Below, in pieces: positions 1 through 10,215 of a stretch of 64,000 bases of DNA. The stretch covers positions 1 through 64,000 of the forward strand of contig NW_025421230.1 in the NCBI RefSeq assembly GCF_020382885.2, given 5' to 3'. The translations under genes and the position numbers were made by a program. Under the pieces are notes generated by a model that saw only the letters and a list, made by a program, of their open reading frames with translations, made no database searches and was not told where the DNA came from. This DNA comes from Scatophagus argus. Its lineage: Eukaryota > Chordata > Actinopteri > Scatophagidae. Within the stretch, counting starts at the first letter, position 1, and each line of letters opens with the position of its first letter.

Positions 1-54
1 AGCTAGAAATTTGGTCTTTCCAGTTGCCTTATTTGTTTATATATTATACACACA

Positions 55-145
55 TATGTATATATATATATCTATATCTATATATATATATAGATATATA
101 TAGATATAGTTATATATATGTGTGTGTGTGTGTGTGTGTTTATTT
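55..145. repeat. AT/TATC and (TG)n microsatellite
   Basis: Alternating TA and TATC steps pass into a (TG)n run. The 65-codon reading frame over it is low-complexity and is not a gene. Up to about 540 the sequence is otherwise AT-rich and shows nothing recognisable. Confidence 0.9.
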
Positions 146-536
146 CTGCATGTGTCTATATACACACATTTCTTTGACCTGGGTTCTTTCTTCTTCCCAT
201 AGAAGGACAAAGTTGCAGTAAAAGTACCCTGTAAGTGTAAGTGTGTTCCAATTCAAATTTAAAAATTTCACTGCAAAACTAGATGATCTAGTTTCTACCT
301 ACGGGGGCAACAATTAATTTTTTTATTTTCTGTATTCTTGCTTCTTCTCTTCTGCTATTTTCAGATCCAGCAGGCCTTTGTTAGTCCAGGTACAGCAGCG
401 ATTTTAAAATGTCCTCCACAAAAAACTTTTCCTGACCCAACCGAGAGGCAGAGCAAGCTTGAGCAGTTATTGTTTCATCAGTGAAGCCTATGTAAGTTAA
501 AATAAGAAAAGAAAGAAAGAAGAAGAAGAAGTCAAG

Positions 537-700
537 TCAAGTCAAGTCAAGTCAACTTTATTTGTACAGCCCATTTTTACAAGCAGTTTGTCTCAAAGTG
601 CTTAACATAACATCAGCAACATCCTCTGCCCTTCGACCCTCACATCGACTAAGGAAAAACTCCCAGAAAAACCTTTAACAGGAAAAAATGGAAGAAACCT
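537..700 (-). repeat. LINE-type 3' tail (L2-like), minus strand
   Basis: A (GTCAA)n run leads into CAACTTTATTTGTACAGC and then an AAGGAAAAACTCCCAGAAAA block. This is the reverse complement of a fish L2-type 3' end with a short tandem tail. It resembles the 3' ends at 37.25 kb and 52.0 kb but belongs to a different subfamily. From about 700 to 1,000 there is only the end of this repeat and a poly-T run near 943-963. Confidence 0.6.
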
Positions 701-1009
701 CAGGGTGAGCAACAGAGGAGGGATCCCTCACCCAGGACGGGCAGACGTGCAATGGATGTTGTACAGGCAGGAAAGCAATTTGCAACATGAGAAATGACAT
801 TACTAAAAAGATAAGCAAAACAAAATCTCAACTGTTTAGTTTCACTTTTTGCTACCACCTCAATATGATTTTAACATTTCACAGGTTATAAGAAAATTAT
901 AGTAATGAAAATTATAATGAACTGCTGTAACATTCATGTATTCTTTTTTTTTTTTTTTTTTTTATGTGATGTTGAGAATCACTATCCTATCAGTTCGATT
1001 TCGGCCCGT

Positions 1010-3560
1010 AGGGAGAACCACCCCGCCGATAGTCGGTACACAGAGGAATGACAGGCAGATGTCAACAGTAGACATTGGGTTGGTCATAGAGCCGGCTACA
1101 GTTCAACTTCAAGATCTGGATGGAGAGATACCTGCAGAAAGATACAGAGAGAGAGAGAGAGAGAGAGGGAGGGAGAGACACAAGACTACGAGGAGCACTG
1201 GACACACAGTTAGTGACATAAAATAATGAACTGCATGTTAATCTGACGAGGGGAGAGGATAGAAGAGGAGAAGGAGGAGGGGAAACTGCTTGGTGGATCA
1301 TGTTTGTGTCCCCCGGCAGCATAGGCCTATAGCAGCTTAGCTATGATAGAGATTTAAAGATTAACAGTTAGTCAGACCTATTCTACCTGTGGCTATATAT
1401 CATGAGGTGAGTGAAACTATGCCTACCAGCCCTACACACTTTATTTGGTGCTAACTATATGCTTTACTAAACAGAAAGGTTTTAAGTTTAGTCTTAAAAG
1501 TGGAGGTGGTGTCTGCCTGTCGAACCCAGATTGGCAACTGGTTCCACAGCAGGGGTGCCTGATAGCTAAAGGCTCGTCCTCCCGTTCTACTTTTATAAAT
1601 TCTGGGAACTGTAAGTAAACCTGCACTCTGTGATCTGAGTGATCTATTGGGAATATATGGGACTATTAGATCCTGCAGGTATGATGGGGCTAGTCCATTT
1701 AGGGCCTTATATGTAAGTAGGAGAATTTTAAAGTCTATTCTGAATTTTACCGGAAGCCAGTGAAGAGAAGCTAAGATGGGGGAGATATGATCCCTTTTAC
1801 TGATTCCTGTTAAAACTCTAGCTGCTGCATTTTGGATCAGCTGCAGGTTATTCATAGAATAATTTGGACATCCTGACAATAGTGAGTTGCAGTATTCCAG
1901 CCTAGAAGTAACAAAAGCATGAACAAGTTTTTCAGCATCACTCTGAGAGAGGACGCTCCTAATCTTGGCGATATTACGGAGGTGAAAGAAGGCGGTCTTA
2001 GAGGTCTGTTTAATGTGATGAATAAATGACACGTCTTGATCAAAGATAACGCCGAGGTTCCTTGCAGTCGTACTGGAGGCCAAAGTAATGCCGTCCAGAG
2101 AGAGAATATTATCAGCTATTCTATTTCTAAGGTGTTTGGGGCCTAGAACAATGATCTCAGTTTTGTCTGAGTTTAATAATAAAAAATTGGAGGTCATCCA
2201 GTCCTTTATGTCCTTAAGACATGCCTGGAGTCTGGCTAACGGCTCTGTTTCTTCAGGCTTTAAGGATAAGTACAGCTGAGTGTCATCAGCATAACAATGA
2301 AAGTTTATGCCATGTTTCTGAATAATATTTCCTAGAGGGAGCATGTATAAGGTGAACAGGATCGGCCCAAGCACTGAACCTTGTGGAACACCGAGGCTAA
2401 CCCTTATATATGAAGAGGAAACATTATTAACTTGAGCAAAGTGAAATCTATCTGTTAAATATGATTTGAACCAGCGTAGTGCAGTCCCTGTGATCCTAGT
2501 CTCATGTTCTAATCTGTGTAATAAAATGCTGTGATCTACAGTGTCGAAAGCAGCACTGAGATCTAGCAAAACAAGTATGGAGACAAGCCCCCGGTCTGAT
2601 GCCATGAGGAGGTCATTTGTGACTTTAACCAGTGCTGTTTCTGTGCTGTGATGGGCTCTAAAACCAGACTGAAACATCTCAAAGAGACTGTACCTGTGTA
2701 GGTGATCAATCAACTGATTTGCAACCACTCTTTCGAGTATTTTAGATAAGAACGGGAGGTTGGATATCGGCCTATAGTTTGCTAAGATGTCTGGGTCAAG
2801 TGAAGGTTTTTTAAGCAAAGGTCTAATGACAGCAGCTTTAAACGCCTGTGGTACATAACCTGTTGTTAAGGATAAGTTTATCTGATCTAAGAGGGAAACG
2901 CCAATCAAGGGAAAGACGTCCTTGAGGAGCTTAGTTGGGATGGGGTCTAAGAGACATGTAGTTGGGTTAGATTTGTTAATGCTGGAGGTCAGCTCGGGGA
3001 GGTCTATGGGCAGGAACCTGTCCAGGGATGGAGTAGGATTAAAAGAGATTACTAGAGATGGCACTATATTGGCTATTCTGGGAAGATCTTTATTGATTTT
3101 TTCTCTAATGTTATTGATTTTATTGGTGAAGAAACTCATGAAGTCTTCACTGCTAAGAGCTGCAGGAATACAAGGTTCAACAGAGCTGTGACTCTTGGTC
3201 AGCCTGGCTACAGTGTTAAAGAGAAAACGTGGGTTGTTCTTGTTTTTCTCTATTAATGTTGAATAATAGGCAGTTCTGGCTTCACGAAGGGCCTTTTTGT
3301 ATGTCAATAGACTATCTTTCCAGGCTCTCTGGGATTCAGCTGATTTGGTGGAGTACCACTTCCTCTCCATCCGTCTTGATGTTTGTTTAAGTTTTCGTAA
3401 ATTTGAATTATACCAAGGAGCTAGCCTCCTATGATTTCTAACCTTCTTTCTCAGTGGGGCAACCATATCTAAAACTGTGTGCAACGTGGCTGCAGTGTTG
3501 TTGACAAAGGAATCAAGTACTGCAGGAGTAACGTTTAAATCAGTACAGAAAGTGACATAT
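1010..3560 (-). mobile_element. L2-type LINE, 5'-truncated, minus strand
   Basis: The element contains the reverse-transcriptase frame (down to 1451) and a 3' UTR. The same 3' UTR recurs at 43.1-44.5 kb, 37.6-37.7 kb and, on the plus strand, 15.7-16.3 kb. The UTR holds a (GA)n run near 1147-1172. Homology to other L2 copies starts near 3555, so the endonuclease half is missing. The terminal AATAAA-like tail seen in the sister copies is also absent here. It lies inside a duplicated segment whose partner is at 15.3-16.5 kb. Confidence 0.8.
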
Positions 3561-3832
3561 TTTAAATAAACCTTTAAATAAAGGTTCCATGGGGCAAAGC
3601 CCATGCCAGAAGAGGTTTTCAGACAGGAGTATAGATGAAGAGGAACAAGCAGAACAAGCAAGGAGGAGGGAGGATTTAGAGGGGATGAGGAGGGAAGATG
3701 AAAGAAAAGTGGGGGACACCGAGAGTAGGGAGGGAAGCAATTTGGTTTAAGATAGTGCCAGAAAATACATTTACTGAAATGTATGGACACACTGGAAGTT
3801 TTGTCCAGGTGTTTCAAGTGTTCAGTGTTCAA
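1451..3832 (-). CDS. L2-type LINE reverse transcriptase (endonuclease lost)
   Basis: The 793-codon frame is open throughout. Roughly residues 1-90 are translated flanking DNA rather than protein homology. From about residue 95 the sequence matches the L2 inter-domain and RT region: NYRPISNLP in fingers/palm, a GVPQGSVLGP motif, and the catalytic YADD at residues 514-517. It ends with the short hydrophobic C-terminus usual for L2 polyproteins. The protein would copy element RNA at a nicked target, but the APE endonuclease is missing, so the copy cannot move alone. The intact RT frame suggests a fairly young insertion. No host promoter is visible. Confidence 0.8.
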   Translation of the reverse strand: MNTEHLKHLDKTSSVSIHFSKCIFWHYLKPNCFPPYSRCPPLFFHLPSSSPLNPPSSLLVLLVPLHLYSCLKTSSGMGFAPWNLYLKVYLKYVTFCTDLNVTPAVLDSFVNNTAATLHTVLDMVAPLRKKVRNHRRLAPWYNSNLRKLKQTSRRMERKWYSTKSAESQRAWKDSLLTYKKALREARTAYYSTLIEKNKNNPRFLFNTVARLTKSHSSVEPCIPAALSSEDFMSFFTNKINNIREKINKDLPRIANIVPSLVISFNPTPSLDRFLPIDLPELTSSINKSNPTTCLLDPIPTKLLKDVFPLIGVSLLDQINLSLTTGYVPQAFKAAVIRPLLKKPSLDPDILANYRPISNLPFLSKILERVVANQLIDHLHRYSLFEMFQSGFRAHHSTETALVKVTNDLLMASDRGLVSILVLLDLSAAFDTVDHSILLHRLEHETRITGTALRWFKSYLTDRFHFAQVNNVSSSYIRVSLGVPQGSVLGPILFTLYMLPLGNIIQKHGINFHCYADDTQLYLSLKPEETEPLARLQACLKDIKDWMTSNFLLLNSDKTEIIVLGPKHLRNRIADNILSLDGITLASSTTARNLGVIFDQDVSFIHHIKQTSKTAFFHLRNIAKIRSVLSQSDAEKLVHAFVTSRLEYCNSLLSGCPNYSMNNLQLIQNAAARVLTGISKRDHISPILASLHWLPVKFRIDFKILLLTYKALNGLAPSYLQDLIVPYIPNRSLRSQSAGLLTVPRIYKSRTGGRAFSYQAPLLWNQLPIWVRQADTTSTFKTKLKTFLFSKAYS

Positions 3833-4225
3833 TAAAACTGTTCAATGCAAAACTATCTGCATTATCTGATCTAAACTATTCCATACATTAAAACATAATT
3901 CAAGTACAATGAGGTGCCAGCTTCTGCAGCATATTTGACTGAAGGAAGGCCAAGAAGACTTATACCTATAAAAATGGGTGTACTGAGATGTCACTTCTGT
4001 TGAAAGGCTGAGGTATAGCTGAAACTGAGGACATATGACTTGTCCATCTAACAAGACAGGAAATGACTGACCTTTGCCTGAAGTGTTAAAAAGATCAGTG
4101 AAAACCATCTTCTCAGTATGTCCTGGCTGGAACATTCAAACTTTACTTATAAGTTCCTTGATTGTAGAAAGTGCAATGTTAAACTCCAAATGACCTCAAT
4201 GCTTTCAGAGGAGACTTTTGGAGAC
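3640..4225. repeat. Direct segmental duplication, copy 1 (partner 15,293-16,500)
   Basis: From about 3840 to 4220 the sequence runs parallel to 15,540-15,690 plus 16,266-16,500. Shared stretches include TCTGCAGCATAT, TGACTTGTCCATCT and CTTATAAGTTCCTTGATTG. The stretch near 3650-3735 carries one degenerate unit of the 66-bp repeat seen at 15.3-15.5 kb. The partner holds an L2 fragment that is absent here, so that insertion came after the duplication. Confidence 0.8.
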
Positions 4226-4259
4226 CCCAAAATTCATGAAGTCCTGAGGAGTGAGTTCT

Positions 4260-4260
<1 letters not shown>

Positions 4261-4298
<38 letters not shown>
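4261..4298. repeat. (CT)n microsatellite
   Basis: An uninterrupted CT dinucleotide run of about 19 units. It creates the RE-repeat reading frame seen on the minus strand, which is not a gene. Confidence 0.95.
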
Positions 4299-4299
<1 letters not shown>

Positions 4300-4344
4300 C
4301 CAAACTGCTTAAGGCAGATGGTGGCCAATTCTGAGCCTGATTTT

Positions 4345-4672
4345 ATAAGATAAGATAAGATGAACTTTATTGATCCTGCAGTGGGGAAATTCACTTGTGG
4401 CAGCTCACAAGGACAGAAGAGGAGTGCAAAAAGCAAAGAGGGTGCAAAAACAGTTACAAAAGAATGTAGAGGTAAAATAAATTAACAATTTACAAGATAA
4501 GTAAAGAAAGACCTGCGGTAGCTCCTTCCTACACTGAGGGTGTAGCAGTCTGCCGCTGAAGGAGCTGCTCAGAGCCTCCACTGTCTGATGCAGAGGGTGA
4601 CAGGTGTTGTCCATGATGGATGTCAGCTTGGCTAACATCCTCCTCTCACCCACCTGCGCCAACAATTCTGTG
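4345..4672 (-). mobile_element. Rex1/CR1-like LINE 3' fragment, minus strand
   Basis: Read on the minus strand, it starts in a GERRMLAKL-type RT C-terminus (4665 downward). It then passes through a short 3' UTR to the terminus GGATCAATAAAGTTCATCTT followed by TATCT repeats. The same 3' end, on the plus strand, lies at 8,632-8,823. This is an extreme 5' truncation typical of LINE insertions. Confidence 0.8.
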
Positions 4673-4686
4673 CATTAAAAGGAGGT

Positions 4687-5396
4687 TGTCACTTTTGAGC
4701 TTCGCTGACAAAGAAAAAGACTGATCCCCGATGCAGAGCGTTAAGGGCAGGCAGGCGAGGCAGAGGTCCAAGCAACAGTCTTTATTTAATAATAACAAAA
4801 AACCAACTCAGAAAGGCACACTCTCACCATGGCAGAAGAACAACAATAAACTGTGGCAAAAACTCCTGGCAAAAAGCATGGCAAACGAAACCTGGCATGA
4901 CATGGAGTAAACGCAGACGCTCTGACAAAGGTGACTGGGAAGACAAGGACTAAATAGACATGACAACGAGACACAGGTGACACACATCAGGAGGGAGAAA
5001 GCAATCAGGAAAAAAAAAAAAGCAAAGTTACAAGAAAACCAGACACACAGGGGAAGTGAAGCTTTTCAAAATAAAACAGGACATGACAAAAACCTTGAAC
5101 ATAATACATGGAAACAAGACACATATGGAGCATGACACAAGGACTCAAAAACCAAAAGACAGAGAACCAAAACGTGACATAAACCTGAACTTAAAACATG
5201 AAAAACATATGAGACTCAAACATAAAACATGGAAACACAAGAAACGTGACACATGGATTCAAAAACAAAAGGACAGAAAACCAGGACGTGACTGAAACCT
5301 GAACTTAAAACATGAAAAACACATGGGAGACAAACATGGAACATGGCACGTGGACTATCAAAAAACAAAGTGTAACCAAAAAAAACAGGCATGACA
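4687..5396 (-). mobile_element. Solo LTR (710 bp) with 5-bp target duplication
   Basis: On the minus strand the unit begins TGTCATGCCTG and ends AAAGTGACA, giving the TG...CA ends of an LTR. It is flanked on both sides by GAGGT (4682-4686 and 5397-5401), a perfect 5-bp target-site duplication. Inside, read on the minus strand, are a TATTTAGTCC TATA-like box and an AATAAAGACTG polyadenylation signal, in LTR order. The upstream half holds three diverged tandem units of about 90-115 bp (roughly 5080-5390). Related copies lie at 10.6-11.0 kb and 57.7-58.4 kb. No internal region is left, so it is a solo LTR, probably Ty3/gypsy-like; the parent family is not identified. Confidence 0.8.
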
Positions 5397-5414
5397 GAGG
5401 TATTTCTTCACCAC

Positions 5415-5527
5415 TGTCACTTGGGTCTCTGTAAATAATAGTATAAAGAGTATGGTCTAGACCTGCTCCATATGTAAAGTGTCTTGAGATACTATTTGCT
5501 GTGAATTGGCTCAAATAAAATTGACTT
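5415..5527 (+). repeat. L2-type LINE 3' tail, plus strand
   Basis: The stretch with TATGGTCTAGACCTGCTC, AAAGTGTCTTGAGATA and a terminal AAATAAAATTGACTTCAC is the usual 3' end of a fish L2-type element. No coding part is left. Between 5530 and 5760 nothing further is recognised. Confidence 0.6.
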
Positions 5528-5761
5528 CACTTGTTTTGGGACTATTTACACCTTGTGTTCGTTGAAGGGCTAACCTTTGTCAACATACAACTTCAGTGGC
5601 ATTTGGCCATGGCTTTTCTGTAATCAAATTTTGTCTTGGATGTCTTTGGCCTCAGTCATTATTGCCTTGTGTTCAGTCACTGGATGTTGCAGTTCAGTGA
5701 TCTCCTCATCTTGCTTTGTCACCACCATCATGTTGCTCTCAACCAGGTCTTTCCCATTTAG

Positions 5762-5940
5762 AAGCTTGTAAGGAGATGTTGGGGTTTTTACTGAGTACAT
5801 CTCAGTATGAAACCCAACATCTCAGCATGAGACCCTTTGTACAAGTAAAAGGGCCTTTACAGACGGGTGTTGAGATGTTGGGTTCATAACACCCAACATC
5901 TCCATATTGTACTTGGAATCACCCAACATCTCAATGCTGT
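5762..5940. repeat. Cluster of ACCCAACATCTC motifs at the edge of duplicated arm
   Basis: The 12-bp motif ACCCAACATCTC occurs four times at irregular 25-70 bp spacing, with a TCTCAGTATGA companion. The inverted arm repeats this at 62,105-62,225 as GAGATGTTGGG. The same word also occurs in the upstream blocks of the receptor genes (13.6, 14.2 and 62.85 kb). Function unknown. Confidence 0.6.
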
Positions 5941-6009
5941 TTCCTGACCTGTTACCCTAACTCTACAAGAAAGGTTTTAAAGTCTTGCTAAGTTTGTCTA
6001 AAATGTATT

Positions 6010-6359
6010 ACCATTTACTCTTAAAAAACATAAGTCCACATGTTTGAAATGTCTTTGTTTTATTTGAACATTAAAAACAGAACTGTAAACAAACACATTG
6101 TTTTCTTTATCAAAACCAGTCTGAATTCTGTTTGTCCTCGAGGGTGTGGCAGTTGCATATGCCGGTCCTCTTTTGTGACTCAGTCTTATCTTTTTGACTG
6201 TTACACAAGCCAGCATCTTTGAAATGTCTCCATTTTATTTGAACATTAACAACAGTACTGTCAACAAACACATTGTTTTCTTTATCAAAAACAGTATGAA
6301 TTCTGTTTGTCCTCGAGGGTGTGGCAGTTGGTTGTTCTGATCCAGTCTGCAATTTTGGG
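6010..6359 (-). other. Gene A 3' UTR exon with duplicated polyadenylation unit
   Basis: On the minus strand an acceptor (GTGCCACAG) precedes 6359. The exon that follows holds two copies of a block of about 160 bp, each with CGAGGACAAACAGAATTCA, GATAAAGAAAACAATGTG and an AATAAA. The inverted arm has the same layout (61,243-61,425 and 61,445-61,980), so the doubling predates the arm duplication. No extended reading frame crosses it, so it is read as 3' UTR with two possible poly(A) sites. Confidence 0.6.
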
Positions 6360-6479
6360 CTGTGGCACAAAAATGAAACAACAACATTTAGGGCATGTGT
6401 CAAATCTCTGATTTTAGCTTTCACATCTAATTTGGTGTGAGATAAACCATAGCCAATTCATGTACTATATAATACTCAC

Positions 6480-6559
6480 CTTTGGTCCACTGCAGGTGCT
6501 CACACAAAGTTCAATGCATCTATATTCCTCAGCTGTTGTTCAATCCAGGACCACAGCTC
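6480..6559 (-). CDS. Gene A terminal tail exon (ELWSW...)
   Basis: A minus-strand exon is bounded by ATCTTTAG before 6559 and GTGAGTATT after 6480. It enters in phase 0, encodes 19 residues beginning ELWSWIEQQL, and stops with TGA at 6500-6502. The inverted copy (61,026-61,105) keeps the same length, phase and stop. The stop in this exon would terminate transcripts that use the tail exons at 11,404 and 11,211 instead of the exon at 11,731. The exon is now about 4.6 kb from the previous one because a piggyBac and other elements lie in the intron. Confidence 0.6.
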
Positions 6560-7162
6560 CTAAAGATAAAAAGTTGATTATTTCTTTTTTTATTATTGAA
6601 GGCACACATGCAGAAATTGGCTTTTTACTCTCACTAACATCCTGTTGCTGAAGTTTTCACCACTAGTACATACATCGGGTTGAGTCTAACACACTGAAAT
6701 GTAAAGCAAATCACTGATTTCTAGTCCTCAACACCAAGAACACTCAAGATTTTCTTTTCCACATTATGAAACTTAGTTACATCAGGTTTCTTTAACCCTC
6801 TAAACAGCAGCGCATTGTAAGGAAACATGACACCCTCTTTCCTATTGGTGAAAAATGCATGATTTCAACCAGTCAGATTATGTGTATGGCAACCCATTTG
6901 GTTGCTAAGGAAAAGCTGTGGGAGAAACGGCGGCTAATGAGAGATAGTGATAGCAATAGCAGCAGCAATAGCGAGTTTTGATATGTGAGAGATTTATGAC
7001 ATTTTTGACATTGTTTGGAGTGTATGGTTAGTGAGTAGTGAGTGTGTTTAGTGTATAGTTTAGGCGACTACTGAATGTGGAGCAGGCAGCGCAGCTCTTC
7101 TTTGAGCTGGGAGGTGCAGAGTGAGACGCGGAGCCAGAGCCTGAGCCAGAAAGTGAAGACTT

Positions 7163-8460
7163 TGACGACAAAGAAGATGATCCCTCTTTTGTTTTGGAAG
7201 AGGAAAGAGAGAACGAGGAGCCACCGATGTGCGCACAGAGTGCTACTCGGAGGTCTGCACAGAGGAAGGGACGGCTTGGCACACCCACCAGGTCCAGATG
7301 TCCGCTGACTCTGGCAGCAGAGCCACGCCTCCTCTCTGGGCCTTGGAAGACAAAGGAAGATGCTGACACTGCCCCATCTGTAAGCAGGTTTCAACCATGA
7401 AGAACCACCAGGAGTCCAGGTGGAGACACTTTCCCCCCAAAGTCCAAAATATCTTTTTCTGTCATTTTTTTTGCCATTGACACAGTTAGGACAAGCTGCT
7501 GTAACACCAACAAAAGTGCTGTAAAAAACTGGGAAATAGGGAAGAAGTACAATTGGACTGACATAGAGACAGAGGATCTACATAAGTTTTTCTGTCTTCT
7601 GATCTACATGCCGTTGGTGTCGCTGTCAAGTCTCCAAGGTTACTGGAGACCGAATCACATTTTGTCTGTGCCTCTTCTAGCCAAAGTGGTGACAAGGGAC
7701 AGGTTTCGCTCCATATTTTGGAACATCCACCTCAGTGATCCTGAGGAGGATCTAGAAAACGACAGCAAGAAGGGAACACCAGGCCATGACAAACTGTTTA
7801 GAGTCAGGCCTCTTTATCATGACATTCTGAGTGCCTGCCAGGCTTATTACCACCCGAGAAGAGAGGTGGCTGTGGATGAAAGGATGGTGGCAACTAAGGC
7901 AAAAACAGGCATGACATGAAGGACAAGCCAACTAAATGGGGATGAAACTTTTTGTATTGGCTGAGTCAAACAGTGGCTACACCATCAGATTCAACATTTA
8001 CACATAGTCTATAACTGCAAGTGAGCATGGACTGTCTTATGATGTTGTCATGAACCTTATACAGCCATTCTGTCTTGGCATTGGGTACCATATTTACATG
8101 GACAATTTTTACACAAGTCCCAAACTGTTCATGGACCTGGCCAGCATGAAGTTTGGAGCATGTGGCACCTACAGTGAGAGCAGAAAAGGATGCCCCAGAG
8201 GGAGGGCAAATGCGCTCACCAAAAAATGTGAAAGAGGATCTGTGAGATGGATCAGAGAGGGCCCACTTGTTTATGTAAAATGGATGGACACACAGGAGGT
8301 GTCTGTGTGCTCCACCATCCATCCTGCATTTTCAGGAGAGACAGTGCCAAAAAGGGTGAAGAATGGAGATGGACACTGGGCTGTGAGAGACATTCCCTGT
8401 CCTACACCAATCATGGCCTACAACAAGAATATGGGTGGTGTTGACCTGTCAGGTCTGTGA
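7163..8460 (+). pseudogene. piggyBac (PGBD-type) transposase, frameshifted and truncated
   Basis: An acidic N-terminal stretch (7163-7400, with DDPSFVLEEE) is followed by the DDE_Tnp_1_7 domain in two frames. The frame at 7608-7919 ends with VDERMVATKAKTG, containing the first catalytic Asp. A small deletion at about 7917 breaks the frame. The frame at 8050-8460 holds the second Asp (YMDNFYTSP, residue 18 of that part) and the third (NMGGVDLS, residue 132). The protein stops right after the third Asp, so the C-terminal insertion region and the Cys-rich domain are missing. It is not expected to be active. Confidence 0.8.
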
Positions 8461-8631
8461 TCTGCCCCTCTGTCTTGTGGTGGACAGGAACTGCTTTTAA
8501 GAGTGGCACAAATAACTCGTGGTGTATTTTTTTTGTGACACCTGATTGTGTTGTAAATAGCTGTACAAAAAGGCATTTACTGCATTTTAAGATAAATTGT
8601 TGTAAATAACTTGTTTGCTAAATTTGTACAT

Positions 8632-8823
8632 ATTTTGTTGACATTTACTTGTATATAGCTGTATATTGTACTGTGTTTACTGTACCTTGTAAACTGTTTA
8701 ATTTATTTTACCTCTATATTTTTTGTTTTTGCACACTTTTTGCTTTTTTCACTGTTCTGTTCTTGTGAGCTGCCACGACAAGTGAATTTCCCCACTGCAG
8801 GATCAATAAAGTTCATCTTATCT
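8632..8823 (+). mobile_element. LINE 3' fragment with a 29-bp target duplication
   Basis: A 192-bp piece ends GATCAATAAAGTTCATCTTATC, the same 3' end as the minus-strand copy at 4.35 kb. It is flanked by a 29-bp direct repeat, 8603-8631 and 8824-8852, with one C/T difference. The interrupted DNA is AT-rich and probably the 3' flank of the piggyBac transposase. Confidence 0.8.
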
Positions 8824-8984
8824 TAAATAACTTGTTTGTTAAATTTGTACATTTGTACATTTTGTAGAAATTTACAATTTATATTTGCATTCTAAGATAT
8901 AAAAATGGTTCGTTAAACATGTTTGTTTCACGGTGAAAAATCAAACTTTTTCCCAAAACAGACAATTATATTAATTATAATGAT

Positions 8985-9255
8985 AATTATATTATCGGGA
9001 ATGAAGCACATCACAGGGATGAAGGGGAAAGACAGCAGACATCAGGGAGCCTGGACAGAGCAAACCAGTTTAACCAGGTTTTAACAGTTTAGCTCACCTC
9101 CTGCCACCCCATCGACACCCCCAGCCTCACACACCCACACTGTCCCAAATGGCTCGACCCAACCCCCAGCATTCTCCTGCACAGCACCCCTCTATCTGCC
9201 CCTCCTCTCTCTCCCCCACCTCCTCCTCCTCCACGGAAGACATCATCAGCCAAAC
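8985..9255. other. No gene seen; C-rich lead-in to LINE fragment
   Basis: AT-rich sequence to about 9000, then a C/T-rich stretch resembling the RT linker region of Rex1-like LINEs, which continues into the fragment that follows. No conserved frame could be supported. Confidence 0.4.
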
Positions 9256-10110
9256 AGTGACTACAAGTTAGGAGGCAGCTGGAAAAAGTACATCAGCGGA
9301 AGGCTGCAGTTCCTGATGGCATCACACCTAGGATGCTGAAGACCTGTGCCAGCCAGCTGTCTCCTGTACTGGGACATCTGTACAACCTGAGCCTGGGTCA
9401 AGAGAAAGTCCCGACACTGTGGAAGACGTCCTGTCTGATTCCAGTCCCCAAGAGGTCGAGGCCATCTGACCCGGCAGACTACAGACCAGTCGCCCTCACA
9501 TCTCATGTGATGAAGGTCCTGGAGAGACTGGTCTTAGCCCAGCTGAGGCCACAGGTGAGGACGTTTCTTGACCCCTTGCAATTTGCCTACCAGCCCCATT
9601 TAGGAGTCGACGATGCTGTCATCTACCTGCTGCAACGAGCCCATTTGCATTTGGATGGTGGGGGGGGGGGCACTGTGAGGATCACATTCTTTGATTTCTC
9701 CAGTGCTTTCAACACCATTCAACCTCTGCTACTGGGTGAGAAGCTGCGGCTGACTACTTGACAGGCAGGCCACAGTTTGTCCGTCTGGGCAACATCCTAT
9801 CTGATGTGGTGGTCAGTGATGTACAAGCTCCACAGGGAACTGTGCTTTCTCCCTTCCTCTTCACCTTATAAACCACTGACTTTCAGTACAACTCTGAGTC
9901 ATGTCACCTGCAGAAGTTTTATGATGACTCAGCTGTTGTCGGGTGTATTAGAGAGGGAGAGGAGGGAGAGTACAGGACACTGGTGGACAACTTTGTAGAG
10001 TGGTCCGAGCAGAATCACCTGGGACTGAATGTCAATAAGACCAAAGAGATGGTGATCGATTTCAGGAGGAAGAGGGCTCGCCTCATGCTCGCCTAGTCAA
10101 GCGAGCATGA
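9255..10110 (+). pseudogene. Rex1-like LINE reverse transcriptase fragment
   Basis: The frame 9333-9761 carries PADYRPVALTSHVMK, DPLQFAYQP and ITFFDFSSAFNT, which are RT motifs of the same subfamily as 20.7-23.1 kb and 53.9-56.0 kb. After 9761 the frame changes repeatedly; AVVGCI-like and EMVIDFRRK remnants are still readable near 9940-10,070. A G10 run at 9660 may be one of the breaks. There is no endonuclease and no 3' end. It is a dead copy. Confidence 0.8.
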
Positions 10111-10215
10111 ACTGATGAAGCCTCTTGGATGAGAGGTGAAACGTCCTCAAAGACAAATAACTAAGTCCAGTTGCATTCGATTGAATTTCCTTGAGATAAC
10201 CATGACCTGGATGAA
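10110..10215 (+). repeat. Interspersed repeat tail (GAAGCCTCTTGGATGAGAGG)
   Basis: The stretch GAAGCCTCTTGGATGAGAGG followed by GAAACGTCCTCAAAGAC and AGTCCAGTTGCATTCG is a conserved tail seen widely in fish repeats. I cannot assign it to a family with certainty; a Penelope-like or LINE origin is possible. Confidence 0.4.

Noticed and set aside
24-221. 65-codon frame at the left edge
   Set aside because: It is translated (TA)n/(TG)n microsatellite with Tyr/Ile/Val runs.
5056-5295. 79-codon Lys-rich frame
   Set aside because: It lies inside the solo LTR and reflects its tandem AAACATG-type units.
7028-7440. Ser/Leu-rich minus-strand frames over the transposase N-terminus
   Set aside because: They are antisense shadows of the acidic piggyBac N-terminus.
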